From an uncultured Lachnospiraceae bacterium (GTDB lineage: Bacteria; Bacillota; Clostridia; Lachnospirales; Lachnospiraceae), in NCBI GenBank assembly GCA_949051815.1, contig CARQVR010000005.1:1-64000 (forward strand): a DNA stretch of 64,000 nucleotides. Reading direction: 5' to 3'. Shown here in pieces: positions 8,344-16,953 of the stretch. Position numbers and translations under genes: made by a program. The notes below the pieces were generated by a model, which was given only the letters and a program-made list of their open reading frames with translations, was not told where the DNA came from and did no database searches. Every line of letters begins with the position of its first letter. Position 1 is the first letter of the stretch.

Positions 8344-10152
8344 TTAAATTATGATCTTGTACTGATCGTTGTTATGGAACCGGATGCTCATACTCTCCTT
8401 TGCTTTCTTCTTCCGGCGATATTTTGCGAAATCAAATGTATTGCGCTCGTCATAATCTGCTGTGTACTTATAGTTTGGATGCATCTTTGGATCATACTTC
8501 TTGCTGAAAAAGGGCGGCAGACCGGAAATCCGGACAATACACTTATCCCGATCCATTGTATTAAGCTCGTAGATATTTTTGAGTTCCCTGCCCGTTTTGT
8601 TGTAATTCACCCCTGTGCTCCTGCTCTGACTGAATGTCTCGGAATTGTTCCATAAGTCAATCGTTTCCTTTCCGAGCATTTCTTCCAGATCCTTGAGCGT
8701 TGATTTTTCCTGCCCGCCCAAAAATATGGATGAATCGCAGTTGCCGGTGATAGTTTCGGCGGCATCCTTGTAATTATCCTTGAGCTGGCTCTGTGTCTGT
8801 AACATCATAATGACACTCATCAACCTGCTTCGGATCGTCGCAATCAGTATTTTAAAACCTGGTATTTTTCCAATATTGGCAAACTCGTCAAGAATAAACT
8901 GCACCGGAGTCTTTAATTTGCCACCCATTTCTTTATCCGCTTTATAGCAAAGCACGTTAAACATCTGTGTAAACAAGATCGCTGGGATAAAGTTATAGGT
9001 CGTATCCGTATCCGAAATGATGACATACAGAATAGATTTCTGTCCTTCATCTCCATAAGTGTCAAACTTCAACTCATCATAAGCTACCAGCTCGGCCACA
9101 TCCGGAATATCAAATGGAGACAGATAAGAACCAACGGAAATAAGGATCGATTTTGCCGTTTTGCCCGCCGCTTTCTTGTATTTTTTCCGCTGCTTTACCG
9201 CAAAATGACGCGGATTTTTCTTTTCCAGTTCCGCAAACAACATATCTACTGCATTCTCATACGTCTCGTCATCTTCCCTGACGTCATCCGCCTCTAAAAT
9301 CTCTAATAATGTTGGTATATTCTGCTCTTCCGGCGGTGCCTCATACCAGAGATACCCCATCGTCGCCTGTAGCCACAAAAGCGCTGCCTGATCAAAAAAC
9401 GGATCAGGTGGTGTGCCTGCATCCGGCGGCTTAAGATTTGCATAAAGGACATTGGCCAGTGTCAGAATATCTTTCGGTTCCTTTATGTACGCAAAGGGAT
9501 TATAGTGCATGGAATTTTTCATGTCTACCGTATCTAATACATAAATGTTGTACCCCATCTTTGCAAAAAGATTTCCTGTCTCCGGAAGCAATGTACCCTT
9601 CGGATCCGTCAGTACATAAGAGCTATGGCACTGATAAAGATTAGGTTTTACAAATCCATAGGTCTTTCCGCTGCCAGATCCGCCATAGACCACTACATGC
9701 TTATTTCTGTTTAAATTGAATTTGGGCATCCGTGCTTTCATGGACAACCGCTCTGTTTGTGACAGGATAATGTTATTAAAGGGATCTTCATCAATAAACG
9801 GTTTGATATCCTGTTCCGTTCCCCACCTTGCTGATCCGTATTCTTGTCCGAGCCTCGTATTTTTCCTGTGCATACAGCTTTGCCATCTGATTACATAGAC
9901 AATGAAAAATCCTATTGATATGCCTGTCAACAGATCACTTGCCGTAAAGTGCGGTGGAAATACTTTGTATACATATTGGATATTTGTAAGGAACCTGAAC
10001 ATATCACCGCGGCATAAGCGGTATAATTCCGCAATCCGCGCTGTAAAAAATATACTTAGCACATACGGCAGCACAAGAATGATCTTTTCTTTTGCAGGCT
10101 TATCCTTAAACCTTTCAAGCCAGATCCTGATCTTTTCTTCCGTTGTAATCAT
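8344..10152 (-). CDS. VirD4-like coupling protein, CD1115 family
   Basis: A 602-residue coupling ATPase that brings the relaxase-DNA complex to the transfer channel. Two hydrophobic segments in the first 90 residues anchor it in the membrane. Walker A (GGSGSGKT) is near residue 155, the Walker B region with DEFANIGKIPGF near 420. The start is uncertain: MITTEEK has a GGGAG directly against the ATG, while the upstream ATG belongs to a palindrome (MRRRI) and has no ribosome binding site at all. The gene sits after pcfB, as in related elements, and is separated from it by palindrome e. Confidence 0.9.
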   Translation of the reverse strand: MITTEEKIRIWLERFKDKPAKEKIILVLPYVLSIFFTARIAELYRLCRGDMFRFLTNIQYVYKVFPPHFTASDLLTGISIGFFIVYVIRWQSCMHRKNTRLGQEYGSARWGTEQDIKPFIDEDPFNNIILSQTERLSMKARMPKFNLNRNKHVVVYGGSGSGKTYGFVKPNLYQCHSSYVLTDPKGTLLPETGNLFAKMGYNIYVLDTVDMKNSMHYNPFAYIKEPKDILTLANVLYANLKPPDAGTPPDPFFDQAALLWLQATMGYLWYEAPPEEQNIPTLLEILEADDVREDDETYENAVDMLFAELEKKNPRHFAVKQRKKYKKAAGKTAKSILISVGSYLSPFDIPDVAELVAYDELKFDTYGDEGQKSILYVIISDTDTTYNFIPAILFTQMFNVLCYKADKEMGGKLKTPVQFILDEFANIGKIPGFKILIATIRSRLMSVIMMLQTQSQLKDNYKDAAETITGNCDSSIFLGGQEKSTLKDLEEMLGKETIDLWNNSETFSQSRSTGVNYNKTGRELKNIYELNTMDRDKCIVRISGLPPFFSKKYDPKMHPNYKYTADYDERNTFDFAKYRRKKKAKESMSIRFHNNDQYKIII

Positions 10153-10163
10153 CTCCCTTCTTA

Positions 10164-10181
10164 ATATGCGACGTCGCATAT
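10164..10181. repeat. GACGTC-centred palindrome, copy e
   Basis: ATATGCGACGTCGCATAT, perfect, 20 bp after the pcfB stop and 11 bp before the virD4 start. It supplies an in-frame ATG upstream of virD4. Confidence 0.97.
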
Positions 10182-10201
10182 GGCTGCCCGGAACGGGTTA
10201 C

Positions 10202-10888
10202 TTATCTCGAAATGTCGTCGTGCCGGCGTTGCTTTTCTACTGCATCCCGCTCTGTGTCCCGATCTGTAACCCGATCTCGAAAAAAGGCCAGTTTTGCCTT
10301 AACACTTTCCCGCTGTTCAGGCTCATTCCCTGTTCTGTCCTGTTTCCTTCCCCGTCCCCTCTTTTCCTTTTGGGGATGGTTCTCCTCTGCCTCCTTGGCT
10401 TTCTGCTGCTCTGCATAATCTTTATATGCCTCCGCCAATGCATTGATAATCAGTGTATCGTCCTTTCCTTCAAAGAAAATCATATACGAAGGCTTATAAT
10501 CCGGCTTCCCCTCATCTCTTGTGTCGATCATGGCAGAATATTTGATCCCATGCTTTTTACACTGTTTATCAAAGGCGCCCATCGTTTCTGCCAGAATGTT
10601 ATCTTCCACCTTGTACACATGCCCGGATTCACGAAGTTTTGCAATGTCTATGTTGTTCCTGCTGTACTTAATGTCGCCCGTTTTCTTATAGGCCACATTC
10701 CGAACCGCCTGCATGACCTTTGCCTCGGAAAAATCTGCACTTTTAATCAAAAGCAGACATATTCCTTTCACTACTCCGGCTGCATCCTTTAATCCTCCTT
10801 TTGCCTCTTTAGCCGCCTTTAGTGCCGTATCAGACACTTTCGATAACTGATCCGGCGCTTTGCCCATTACCTCATCTGTTATACTCAT
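10202..10888 (-). CDS. PcfB-family conjugation protein (DUF3801)
   Basis: A 228-residue soluble protein. The middle part (about 50-150, including KYSRNNIDIAKLRESGH and the YMIFFEGKD segment) resembles PcfB/DUF3801 proteins, which always travel just before virD4 in Gram-positive conjugative elements and are thought to help relaxosome docking. The C-terminal 70 residues are highly charged and probably disordered. GGAGG lies five bases before the ATG. Palindromes f and e flank the gene. Confidence 0.85.
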   Translation of the reverse strand: MSITDEVMGKAPDQLSKVSDTALKAAKEAKGGLKDAAGVVKGICLLLIKSADFSEAKVMQAVRNVAYKKTGDIKYSRNNIDIAKLRESGHVYKVEDNILAETMGAFDKQCKKHGIKYSAMIDTRDEGKPDYKPSYMIFFEGKDDTLIINALAEAYKDYAEQQKAKEAEENHPQKEKRGRGRKQDRTGNEPEQRESVKAKLAFFRDRVTDRDTERDAVEKQRRHDDISR

Positions 10889-10903
10889 CAGTTCCTCCCT
10901 GCC

Positions 10904-10921
10904 TTATGCGACGTCGCATAA
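10904..10921. repeat. GACGTC-centred palindrome, copy f
   Basis: TTATGCGACGTCGCATAA, a perfect 18-bp palindrome 7 bp after the stop of the replication-initiator-like gene and 15 bp before the pcfB start. It is the rightmost copy; I found none among genes upstream of it. Confidence 0.97.
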
Positions 10922-10928
10922 AATCAAC

Positions 10929-12194
10929 TTACCTGCCATCATGTTCCGGAAGATAAATTTCATGATTCACGAGTGCCGAATAATAATTATCAATTGTCAC
11001 TGGCGCATTATACAGTGCAGCCAGAAGATATTTCTTAATATTTCTGATCTGCGTAGTTGTCTTTTCCATGCAAAGAAGCACATATTCAATATGGTCGCTG
11101 CGCAGCATCAAAAACCTTGCTTTTACGCACTCTGCCGGATAATCATTTCCCGCTATACGGAGTATCAACCGCCCGGAGCAGAAAGTATCCAGCATAAGTT
11201 CCACCAGTTCGTCAATCTTTTCTTTCCGGCTATATCTTTTGTTTTCGATCAGACAGTCATACTCTATGTTCTTTCTGATGAGTTTTCGATAGGATTCTCT
11301 TACCATCTCCTGATCTGATCCGCTGCACGCCACTGTCCGCAGCAAAGCCTCTGCGCCGGATGCTTCTGCTTTGGGTGCCGCCCTGATTCCGACAATGATG
11401 TTGTCTATGTATCTGTTGATCAGATCAGGAAGCCTCCTGCCCGGCTCCCTTGTCTGCTGATCCGCTACCGCTAAACAGATTTTCTCCACAGCTTCTGCCG
11501 ACATGATTTCCACGATTCTTTCCTCCTGTTTACACACTTCGTCAAAAACAGCCTCTATGATTTCTGCCCGGCAGATATCATAAAGATGATCTTTTATCAA
11601 GTGTTCTCTGAGCTGCAGTTGTCTCATCCCATCCCCATCCGATCCCGTCTCTCTTAAAGGATCGGATATAGATAAGGATGGATAATTACTTAATTCTTTC
11701 GTATTTAATATATTAGTATTTAATAGACCGCCTTTTTCGGTTTTCCGATTTCCCGCTTGCCGTTTTTGGCATAACGGTGAAAATGCCCTGTTTTCCTCCG
11801 TTTGTCCGTTTTGGCATAACGGGGTATTTTGATCCTGAACAGGCAGCGGCTCCGTTATCTCCTTCTCAGGTGGTTTTCCTTCCGATTGCTCTGCGGGCTT
11901 TTCATAAATTGTATACTCCATCATCACAAAATGACCTTTGCTGTCTCGTAGCTGCTCTCTGATCAGATAGCCGCATTTTTCCAGTTCTGCAAGTCCTGAA
12001 TTAGTTGCTTTAACCCCGTCGTCCGACAGACTTGCCAGCCCTTCTATTGTATAGTTCCAACTGTCAGGCAGGGACAGCATGGTAGACAAAAGCCCCTTCG
12101 CTTTCCAGGAAAGCCTTTTATCTTTAAAATGATAATTACTGAGTGTTGTATAATTGCAGTTCTTTATTACCCGGATCACGTTTGACATAGACAT
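10929..12194 (-). CDS. Replication-initiator-like winged-helix protein (DUF6017 type)
   Basis: A 421-residue protein. Residues 15-110 resemble the winged-helix DNA-binding domain found at the start of plasmid and ICE replication or replisome-organiser proteins (LSWKAKGLLSTMLSLPDSWNYTIEGLASLSDDGVKATNSGLAELEKCGYL). A linker of low complexity follows, then a helical C-terminal domain with a final HEIYLPEHDGR. Proteins of this layout sit upstream of pcfB/virD4 in many Firmicutes elements; the domain name DUF6017 for the C-terminus is from memory. The start could be this ATG or the one two codons later (MSNVIRV), as AAAGGG is upstream of both. A role in extrachromosomal replication of the excised element is inference. 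Confidence 0.65.
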   Translation of the reverse strand: MSMSNVIRVIKNCNYTTLSNYHFKDKRLSWKAKGLLSTMLSLPDSWNYTIEGLASLSDDGVKATNSGLAELEKCGYLIREQLRDSKGHFVMMEYTIYEKPAEQSEGKPPEKEITEPLPVQDQNTPLCQNGQTEENRAFSPLCQKRQAGNRKTEKGGLLNTNILNTKELSNYPSLSISDPLRETGSDGDGMRQLQLREHLIKDHLYDICRAEIIEAVFDEVCKQEERIVEIMSAEAVEKICLAVADQQTREPGRRLPDLINRYIDNIIVGIRAAPKAEASGAEALLRTVACSGSDQEMVRESYRKLIRKNIEYDCLIENKRYSRKEKIDELVELMLDTFCSGRLILRIAGNDYPAECVKARFLMLRSDHIEYVLLCMEKTTTQIRNIKKYLLAALYNAPVTIDNYYSALVNHEIYLPEHDGR

Positions 12195-12238
12195 CTTGCC
12201 CTTTCTATTTATTTTGACCAGATATGATGGAGCTTTCT

Positions 12239-13147
12239 TTATCTCTCTTCTCCACGCGCTGCCTTTTCATAGCTGCAATTTTCTGCTGACTTTTCTCCCA
12301 TAACCGTTAATGCCTCCTTGATCCGTTCCTGCTTTTTATGCAGACTGCTTAATACAGATGCCTTATTAAAATTTTTGTCATAAATCTGCTGCTCTCCCTG
12401 CATTACTGAAACGATTGCAGATGCCAAAGAAGCTGCTTCCCTGTCATATCGCAGACGATCATACGCCCATGTACCCCTATTATGATTGATACCGTTTAAG
12501 AGTTTAATCCCTCTGGCGGGTGGCTGCCATTCGTTCAGATTCTTTGTATAATCATCAAGAAGAAAATCATTCTCCCGGATACCGTCCCTGATTCCCTCCT
12601 TCTTATCTGTCCCACAGGGAACGAATACTCTGTGCTCCCTGTCGATTTCCGGAAAATATCTGTCCAGCCACGCGTTTTTCTCCTGTAGCGCATACGCACT
12701 GTCAGTTAAATATGCTGACAGAATATTTACTTCAATATCCGGATTTCTCACAATAATCTCTTTTACTGCCGCCACGACATTTTCGTGTGGTTCAAGATTC
12801 AGAAAATAGCCTTTTTCATAAAGCGTTTCCATTTCATCTACCGGCTTAAAAACAGCCAGTGTGCCATCCATATCCACGAAAAGGCGTTGTCGCTGTTTAT
12901 CAGGAACAATAAATTCTATTTCCTTCTTTTCATCACTGATCCAGCAGTCTTCTACCAGATTGCCATAATATTCATCCTGCCCTGACATAAATTTTTCTTT
13001 CAATTGTTGCGCTTCCTCATATGTATCTGCATAATAATCTTCATATAAACCTGACCAATTTAAAGGATTACCTTCTGCATCCTCCTCTTTCAGACATATT
13101 GTCACTACATAGACACTCTTTTTTTCAATTCCAAATTTTTTATTCAA
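12239..13147 (-). CDS. HAD-family 5'-nucleotidase-like protein
   Basis: A 302-residue protein. After about 90 residues of unrecognised sequence comes a HAD phosphatase core: motif I LFVDMDGTLAVF (both Asp present), a SAYLT motif II region, and the DDYTKNL motif with acidic residues. This resembles 5'(3')-deoxyribonucleotidases of the NT5C type, common in phages and conjugative elements. It lies in the maintenance part of the element, upstream of the replication-initiator-like gene. It may trim nucleotide pools; the substrate is inferred from the family. The last 70 residues are helical and charged. Confidence 0.75.
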   Translation of the reverse strand: MNKKFGIEKKSVYVVTICLKEEDAEGNPLNWSGLYEDYYADTYEEAQQLKEKFMSGQDEYYGNLVEDCWISDEKKEIEFIVPDKQRQRLFVDMDGTLAVFKPVDEMETLYEKGYFLNLEPHENVVAAVKEIIVRNPDIEVNILSAYLTDSAYALQEKNAWLDRYFPEIDREHRVFVPCGTDKKEGIRDGIRENDFLLDDYTKNLNEWQPPARGIKLLNGINHNRGTWAYDRLRYDREAASLASAIVSVMQGEQQIYDKNFNKASVLSSLHKKQERIKEALTVMGEKSAENCSYEKAARGEER

Positions 13148-13169
13148 TGACTTACTCCCCCTTTAGCTG

Positions 13170-13379
13170 TTATTCCAGCGGAAATTCCCAGAGTTCCTGT
13201 AGTTCTCTCTCCGTAGCATTTTCAAGTTTTCCAAGAATCATTCTGACAATCTCCCCCATCCCTGCCAACTCAAGATATCCTGAAAGTTCTGTTATAATTC
13301 TGTCTTTGTCTGGTGTTTTCAGATTGCATGACCTGATCAAATAGATTTCCTCCAGTGTAAATTTATTTAAAGTCTTCAT
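13170..13379 (-). CDS. Transposon-transfer-assisting (TTRAP-like) small protein
   Basis: A 69-residue acidic protein with the pattern FTLEE-(I/L)-x-LI...ITEL..YL.....(E/M)...MI...L..., ending EFPLE. This resembles the TTRAP family of short proteins carried by CTn-type elements. It overlaps the last base of the ArdC-like gene, so the two are translated together. Function in the family is not established; I name it from resemblance and context. Confidence 0.6.
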   Translation of the reverse strand: MKTLNKFTLEEIYLIRSCNLKTPDKDRIITELSGYLELAGMGEIVRMILGKLENATERELQELWEFPLE

Positions 13380-14869
13380 TATCGCACCGCCTCCGTTTCC
13401 TTTATATGCTGTTTACCCGATTGGGCAGGTTTCATTGTTCTGCCTTGATTCACATGCAGCTTATCCAAAACTGATCTGCCAGATCGCTGCTCTAAAGCAG
13501 AGTCAAAAGTAATATCCTGTTGCTTAGTCATCCTTTTCCATTGGTTAAGAATTTCATGATAATTTCTTTCCGCATTTTTAAGACTTGTACTCTTCTTTTC
13601 CACCAAAGTACGAATTGTCGTAGGATTTCCGTTCTTATACAAGACAATTTCAATCTCCTGTTTGATGGCTCTTCCAGGTTTTATTATCTGCATAGGATCC
13701 CACCAATTATAAAAGCGAACAGAAACTTTATTCTCTCCGCTTTCAAAAATCGCTTCTTGTGACTTAACTGCATTTCCGTTTTTTGTAAAATCAGGTGATT
13801 TGACATCAAGAGAAGCCCTGCATAAAGCGTTTAACATTCCCTCCCGATCGTTGTTTGAGAAATTTCCAAAAAAGTCCAAGTCATTTATGGTCATTTCTCC
13901 TGTTATGTCTGCTTCCAGGACTTTCTCATCTTCCCTCATTTGTTGTATTTCCGCAAAATGCCCGTCAATGCTGCTAATAATCTCAGCAGCGGTAACACGT
14001 ATTGTTTCAAGGGAACTTTTCAGCTCCACAAGCTCCCGTCCGCTACTCCAGCCAGCAACATAACCGAAGGAATAGTCCGACGTATCGAGTCCATAGTGTT
14101 GGCATACCGTATAAGCAACACTTTCCGCTTCGACCTCACGGGTATGGCTATCAAGCTGCTTCTGTTTATCTTTTGAGGATTTTAAGTCGATATCGTGCAG
14201 TTTCGCATGGGTGATTTCGTGAATGGCAGTCTTTAAAGTTTGTAACTCACTCATGTTTTTTTGAAGAGCAATCCGCTTATCCACTAAATGATAATAACCA
14301 TGTGTCCCACCTTCAATATTCTCAAAGACAACAGGAACGGGAGCTGTCTTTTCAAGAGCTGCGAAAAATTCTTTGTAGTTGTCAACGTCGCCTGTCAACA
14401 TATCAACGGCGATTGTTGGCAGCTCTCGTCCCTCTGTCTGTGACACATCAAAGACAGACACAACCTTAAATGCGGGTATGGTAATTTCCCTTTTCTCAGT
14501 GATAGGGTTCCCGTCTTTTCCAAGCACAACCCTCCCCGTGTCTGGATCTTTTTTCTCTACCTCTCGCAGAATTTTGTATGGAGCTGGGGCAAGTATACGG
14601 ATTCCTTTTTCATTCCGCTTAACATGACGACCATACTCCTTTTCCCATGCTCTGTACCCCGCAATAAATGTCGCACCGGGACTCTGCATAGCAATCAGTA
14701 CTGTATTGTTAAGACTATAATTATGGAATTTGGACATGACCTTAAGGTATTCCTTATAACGATCACTATCAAACAGTTCCATGATGCCCTGCTCTAAACG
14801 ATTTGTGATTTCCCTGATTTTTCCATCCAGCGTTTCTTCCTGTAAAATAATTGGTTCTGTTTTACTCAC
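13379..14869 (-). CDS. ArdC-like antirestriction/metallopeptidase protein
   Basis: A 496-residue protein. The N-terminal 130 residues (LFDSDRYKEYLKVMSKFHNYS, AMQSPGATFIAGYRAWEKEYGRHVKRNEKGI) match the ArdC-like ssDNA-binding domain. Around residue 215 HEITHAKLHD is a gluzincin-type zinc site, followed by a distal Glu in REVEAESVAY, as in ImmA/IrrE-like peptidases. The C-terminal 170 residues contain a domain of unknown function. Such proteins protect incoming single strands or disarm host restriction in mobile elements. A terminator at 14899-14925 separates it from the small ORFs upstream, so it should have its own promoter, which I could not pick out. Confidence 0.78.
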   Translation of the reverse strand: MSKTEPIILQEETLDGKIREITNRLEQGIMELFDSDRYKEYLKVMSKFHNYSLNNTVLIAMQSPGATFIAGYRAWEKEYGRHVKRNEKGIRILAPAPYKILREVEKKDPDTGRVVLGKDGNPITEKREITIPAFKVVSVFDVSQTEGRELPTIAVDMLTGDVDNYKEFFAALEKTAPVPVVFENIEGGTHGYYHLVDKRIALQKNMSELQTLKTAIHEITHAKLHDIDLKSSKDKQKQLDSHTREVEAESVAYTVCQHYGLDTSDYSFGYVAGWSSGRELVELKSSLETIRVTAAEIISSIDGHFAEIQQMREDEKVLEADITGEMTINDLDFFGNFSNNDREGMLNALCRASLDVKSPDFTKNGNAVKSQEAIFESGENKVSVRFYNWWDPMQIIKPGRAIKQEIEIVLYKNGNPTTIRTLVEKKSTSLKNAERNYHEILNQWKRMTKQQDITFDSALEQRSGRSVLDKLHVNQGRTMKPAQSGKQHIKETEAVR

Positions 14870-14898
14870 CTTTGTTACTCACCTTTCTCCTCCCACAG

Positions 14899-14925
14899 AA
14901 AAAGGCAGCCGTTAAGCTGCCGTTT
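14899..14925 (-). terminator. Intrinsic terminator
   Basis: On the minus strand GGCAGC and GCTGCC form a stem around TTAACG, followed by five T. It terminates the parA-parB-small ORF unit before the ArdC-like gene. Confidence 0.75.
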
Positions 14926-14964
14926 TCCTTCCCGCAAAACTTTTGGAGGAAATCTGGCGGGAAT

Positions 14965-15111
14965 CTATATATGCTGCGATTGCACTATATAGCTAATTTC
15001 TTCAAATTTGTCTAAGAATCCTTCTTTATCATTTAAAAGTGTAGATAAAAGAAACATAAAAGAAGATATAACTGAAATAGTTACTAACATTACAATATAT
15101 AAAATTTTCAT
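14965..15111 (-). CDS. Small membrane peptide, 48 residues
   Basis: The reading frame begins MKILYIVMLV and has one strong hydrophobic segment (residues 3-26) followed by an acidic amphipathic tail (LLNDKEGFLDKFEEISYI). AGAGGA lies about ten bases upstream of the ATG. It follows the 28-residue ORF by six bases and is closed by a terminator, so it behaves as the last gene of the parA operon. I do not recognise a family. It may be an entry-exclusion or toxin-type peptide, but nothing in the sequence decides this. Confidence 0.45.
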   Translation of the reverse strand: MKILYIVMLVTISVISSFMFLLSTLLNDKEGFLDKFEEISYIVQSQHI

Positions 15112-15117
15112 TTATTA

Positions 15118-15204
15118 TTAATCCTCTAAAATGTAAAGACATAAACGGACTGTGAGATAAAGTCCGCAATAAATAAAACTAAAAGTACCCAATAAATTTT
15201 CCAT
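15118..15204 (-). CDS. Tiny membrane peptide, 28 residues
   Basis: The reading frame begins MENLLGTFSF and consists mainly of one hydrophobic segment, ending LCLYILED. AAGGAG lies 13 bases and GGTG 9 bases before the ATG, so initiation signals are only fair. It sits directly after the ParB-like gene and directly before a second small membrane ORF. It may equally be a leader. No family recognised. Confidence 0.35.
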   Translation of the reverse strand: MENLLGTFSFIYCGLYLTVRLCLYILED

Positions 15205-15211
15205 ACTTATA

Positions 15212-16159
15212 TCACCGCTCCTTCTTTTGTATATTTTTAAGAAATTCTACAAGATATGTTTCCGAATCCGGATTATGTCGATATACTTCATCATATTTTT
15301 TCTTATCATACCCCTGCTTTTCTTTTTCAAGCAAATGATATTGATATTCATCTTCTCTCTTTCCGGTCCAATACTGATATCTTTGCGGATACTCTGCTAC
15401 AACTAATCGACTACCATCGTCAAAATCAAACTTGTAGTAGTTCACATCAATATTTTCATCCCGATACCAGAGTCCCCATTCCTTATATTTGCCCAGCCAT
15501 TCCTTTCTCTGACCTATATTCTTTAATGCAGGCAGTTTGGGATGAGTCATATCAGAAATCGTTTCCGTCTCTTTACCGGTACCTTCAACTTGCGAATCAA
15601 TGCACTCAGAATATGACGTATCTGGCAAATATTCCGGAAAATCTTCTTCGATATTCATCTGTCCAACCAAATCAGCTTCTCCCATATCATTCGTTTCATC
15701 AATGTTCCTCGTTTTTTTCTTCTTGCTTTCTTTAGCGATATCACGAATCTGCTTTACTGTCATATCCGGCGTCACCTTTTCTAACTGATCCTGCTCCAAC
15801 GGCAGCATCTCAATCATTTGTGACTTATCAAAACCCGCATACCTTTCATCAAGTTCCGGGGAATCCTTATCCTTCGAAAATTTTTCACAAATGTTGATAA
15901 ATCTTGACACCGTTGACTGTGAGTATCCAAGCTGATCCGCCGCGCACTCATATATATTTGCATAACCGCCCTCTGTATACATCTGATCATCACGGATATG
16001 TTTCAAGTACCAGCCAATTTTTACGAATGATTTCTGAATTTTAACCGATTCGTCTTTGATGATATCCAGAGAATCTCTATATCCCATCTCCTTTGGCTCA
16101 AAAAGCCCGGCTTGTCCGAGATTCATTACTGTAAAAGGTTTAACAGCCATATCGTTCAC
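15212..16159 (-). CDS. ParB-like partner of ParA
   Basis: A 315-residue protein. Residues 25-130 contain a helical region with a helix-turn-helix-like stretch (CAADQLGYSQSTVSRFINICEKF) that could bind DNA, followed by TPDMTVKQIRDIAKESKKKK. The C-terminal 120 residues resemble small domains that contact DNA or proteins in plasmid maintenance modules. No classical ParB CTP-binding motif (GERR) is visible. Its start overlaps the stop of parA by 4 bp, so the two are co-translated. I infer a centromere-binding or adaptor role from that coupling; the sequence alone does not prove it. Confidence 0.55.
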   Translation of the reverse strand: MNDMAVKPFTVMNLGQAGLFEPKEMGYRDSLDIIKDESVKIQKSFVKIGWYLKHIRDDQMYTEGGYANIYECAADQLGYSQSTVSRFINICEKFSKDKDSPELDERYAGFDKSQMIEMLPLEQDQLEKVTPDMTVKQIRDIAKESKKKKTRNIDETNDMGEADLVGQMNIEEDFPEYLPDTSYSECIDSQVEGTGKETETISDMTHPKLPALKNIGQRKEWLGKYKEWGLWYRDENIDVNYYKFDFDDGSRLVVAEYPQRYQYWTGKREDEYQYHLLEKEKQGYDKKKYDEVYRHNPDSETYLVEFLKNIQKKER

Positions 16160-16953
16160 CGTCCTTTCTCAGTCAGAAGAAATTCTTCGGTGAACTTACC
16201 ATATGCGCAAGAAACTCTGCCGGACGAATCATATTCATAGATACTCCGTCCATATGACGGTGCCTCCTCAGCCTTTACGCTACGCGGAATATAATTTTCA
16301 TATATTTTTACATCTTTCCCATATGCATTCTTAAGGATCTCCTGCACATCCCGAAAAGAGGTTGTCCTGTCATTGACACAAGTGTATAGAATCCCCGATA
16401 TTCTAAGAGACTCATTTAAACCGTTAGATCTAACAGATCCGATTGTCTGTAAAAGCTGTTCCAGCCCCCGCACACTGTAATACTGTGCATGGAGTGGTAT
16501 AATGACCTCATCCGCAGCCACAAGTGCGTTAATTGTAATAAGATTCAAGGATGGCATACAATCAATAATCATATAATCATACTTATCCCGGATCATATCA
16601 AGATAATTTTTCAGCATCTTCTCCCGCCCAAAAAAAAGAGAAATAAGCTCTGTTTCCAAAACAGACAACTCTATGTTCGCCGGCATCAGCTTTATACCTT
16701 CTTCATGAGACAGAATACCAAATTCCCTTTTAAAAGCATAATCCTTACCGATCATTTTCCGCAGCATCGTCGTTATTGTAACTTCTAAGGAATCCGCATC
16801 AAACCCAAGCCCCTGTGTAGCATTTCCTTGTGGATCCAAGTCAACAAGCAATACTTTATTTCCCCGGTTTACTAACCCAATACCTAAGTTAATCGCGGTT
16901 GTTGTCTTTCCGACTCCGCCCTTCTGATTTGCAATCGCAATAATTTTACACAT
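16156..16953 (-). CDS. parA: ParA-family partitioning ATPase
   Basis: A 265-residue deviant Walker ATPase. The Walker A motif KGGVGKTT is within the first 20 residues, Walker A' LLVDLDPQGNATQG at about 38-50, and the Walker B region IIDCMPSL near 118. It is the ParA/Soj type without an N-terminal DNA-binding domain, which distributes DNA on the nucleoid. The start MCKIIAI is chosen because TTTGGAGG ends eight bases upstream; an upstream ATG five codons earlier has nothing comparable. It is the first gene of the element at its right end and probably stabilises the excised circular form. Confidence 0.93.
   Translation of the reverse strand: MCKIIAIANQKGGVGKTTTAINLGIGLVNRGNKVLLVDLDPQGNATQGLGFDADSLEVTITTMLRKMIGKDYAFKREFGILSHEEGIKLMPANIELSVLETELISLFFGREKMLKNYLDMIRDKYDYMIIDCMPSLNLITINALVAADEVIIPLHAQYYSVRGLEQLLQTIGSVRSNGLNESLRISGILYTCVNDRTTSFRDVQEILKNAYGKDVKIYENYIPRSVKAEEAPSYGRSIYEYDSSGRVSCAYGKFTEEFLLTEKGR

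Larger units (their letters stand above)
14870..15211. other. 342-bp interval between the ArdC-like and ParB-like genes
   Basis: The interval holds a minus-strand terminator near the ArdC-like gene and two tiny minus-strand ORFs with membrane-segment character. An inverted repeat CCCGC/GCGGG flanks a GGAGG-containing segment at about 14931-14961. Nothing else is evident. Confidence 0.5.

Noticed and set aside
10152..10179. Longer VirD4 start beginning MRRRIL
   Set aside because: This is the translation of the palindrome. No ribosome binding site precedes it, although the downstream ATG has only a tightly placed one, so the start remains open.
9902..10792. 296-codon plus-strand frame opposite virD4 and pcfB
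   Set aside because: It reads through a palindrome and two well-supported genes on the other strand.
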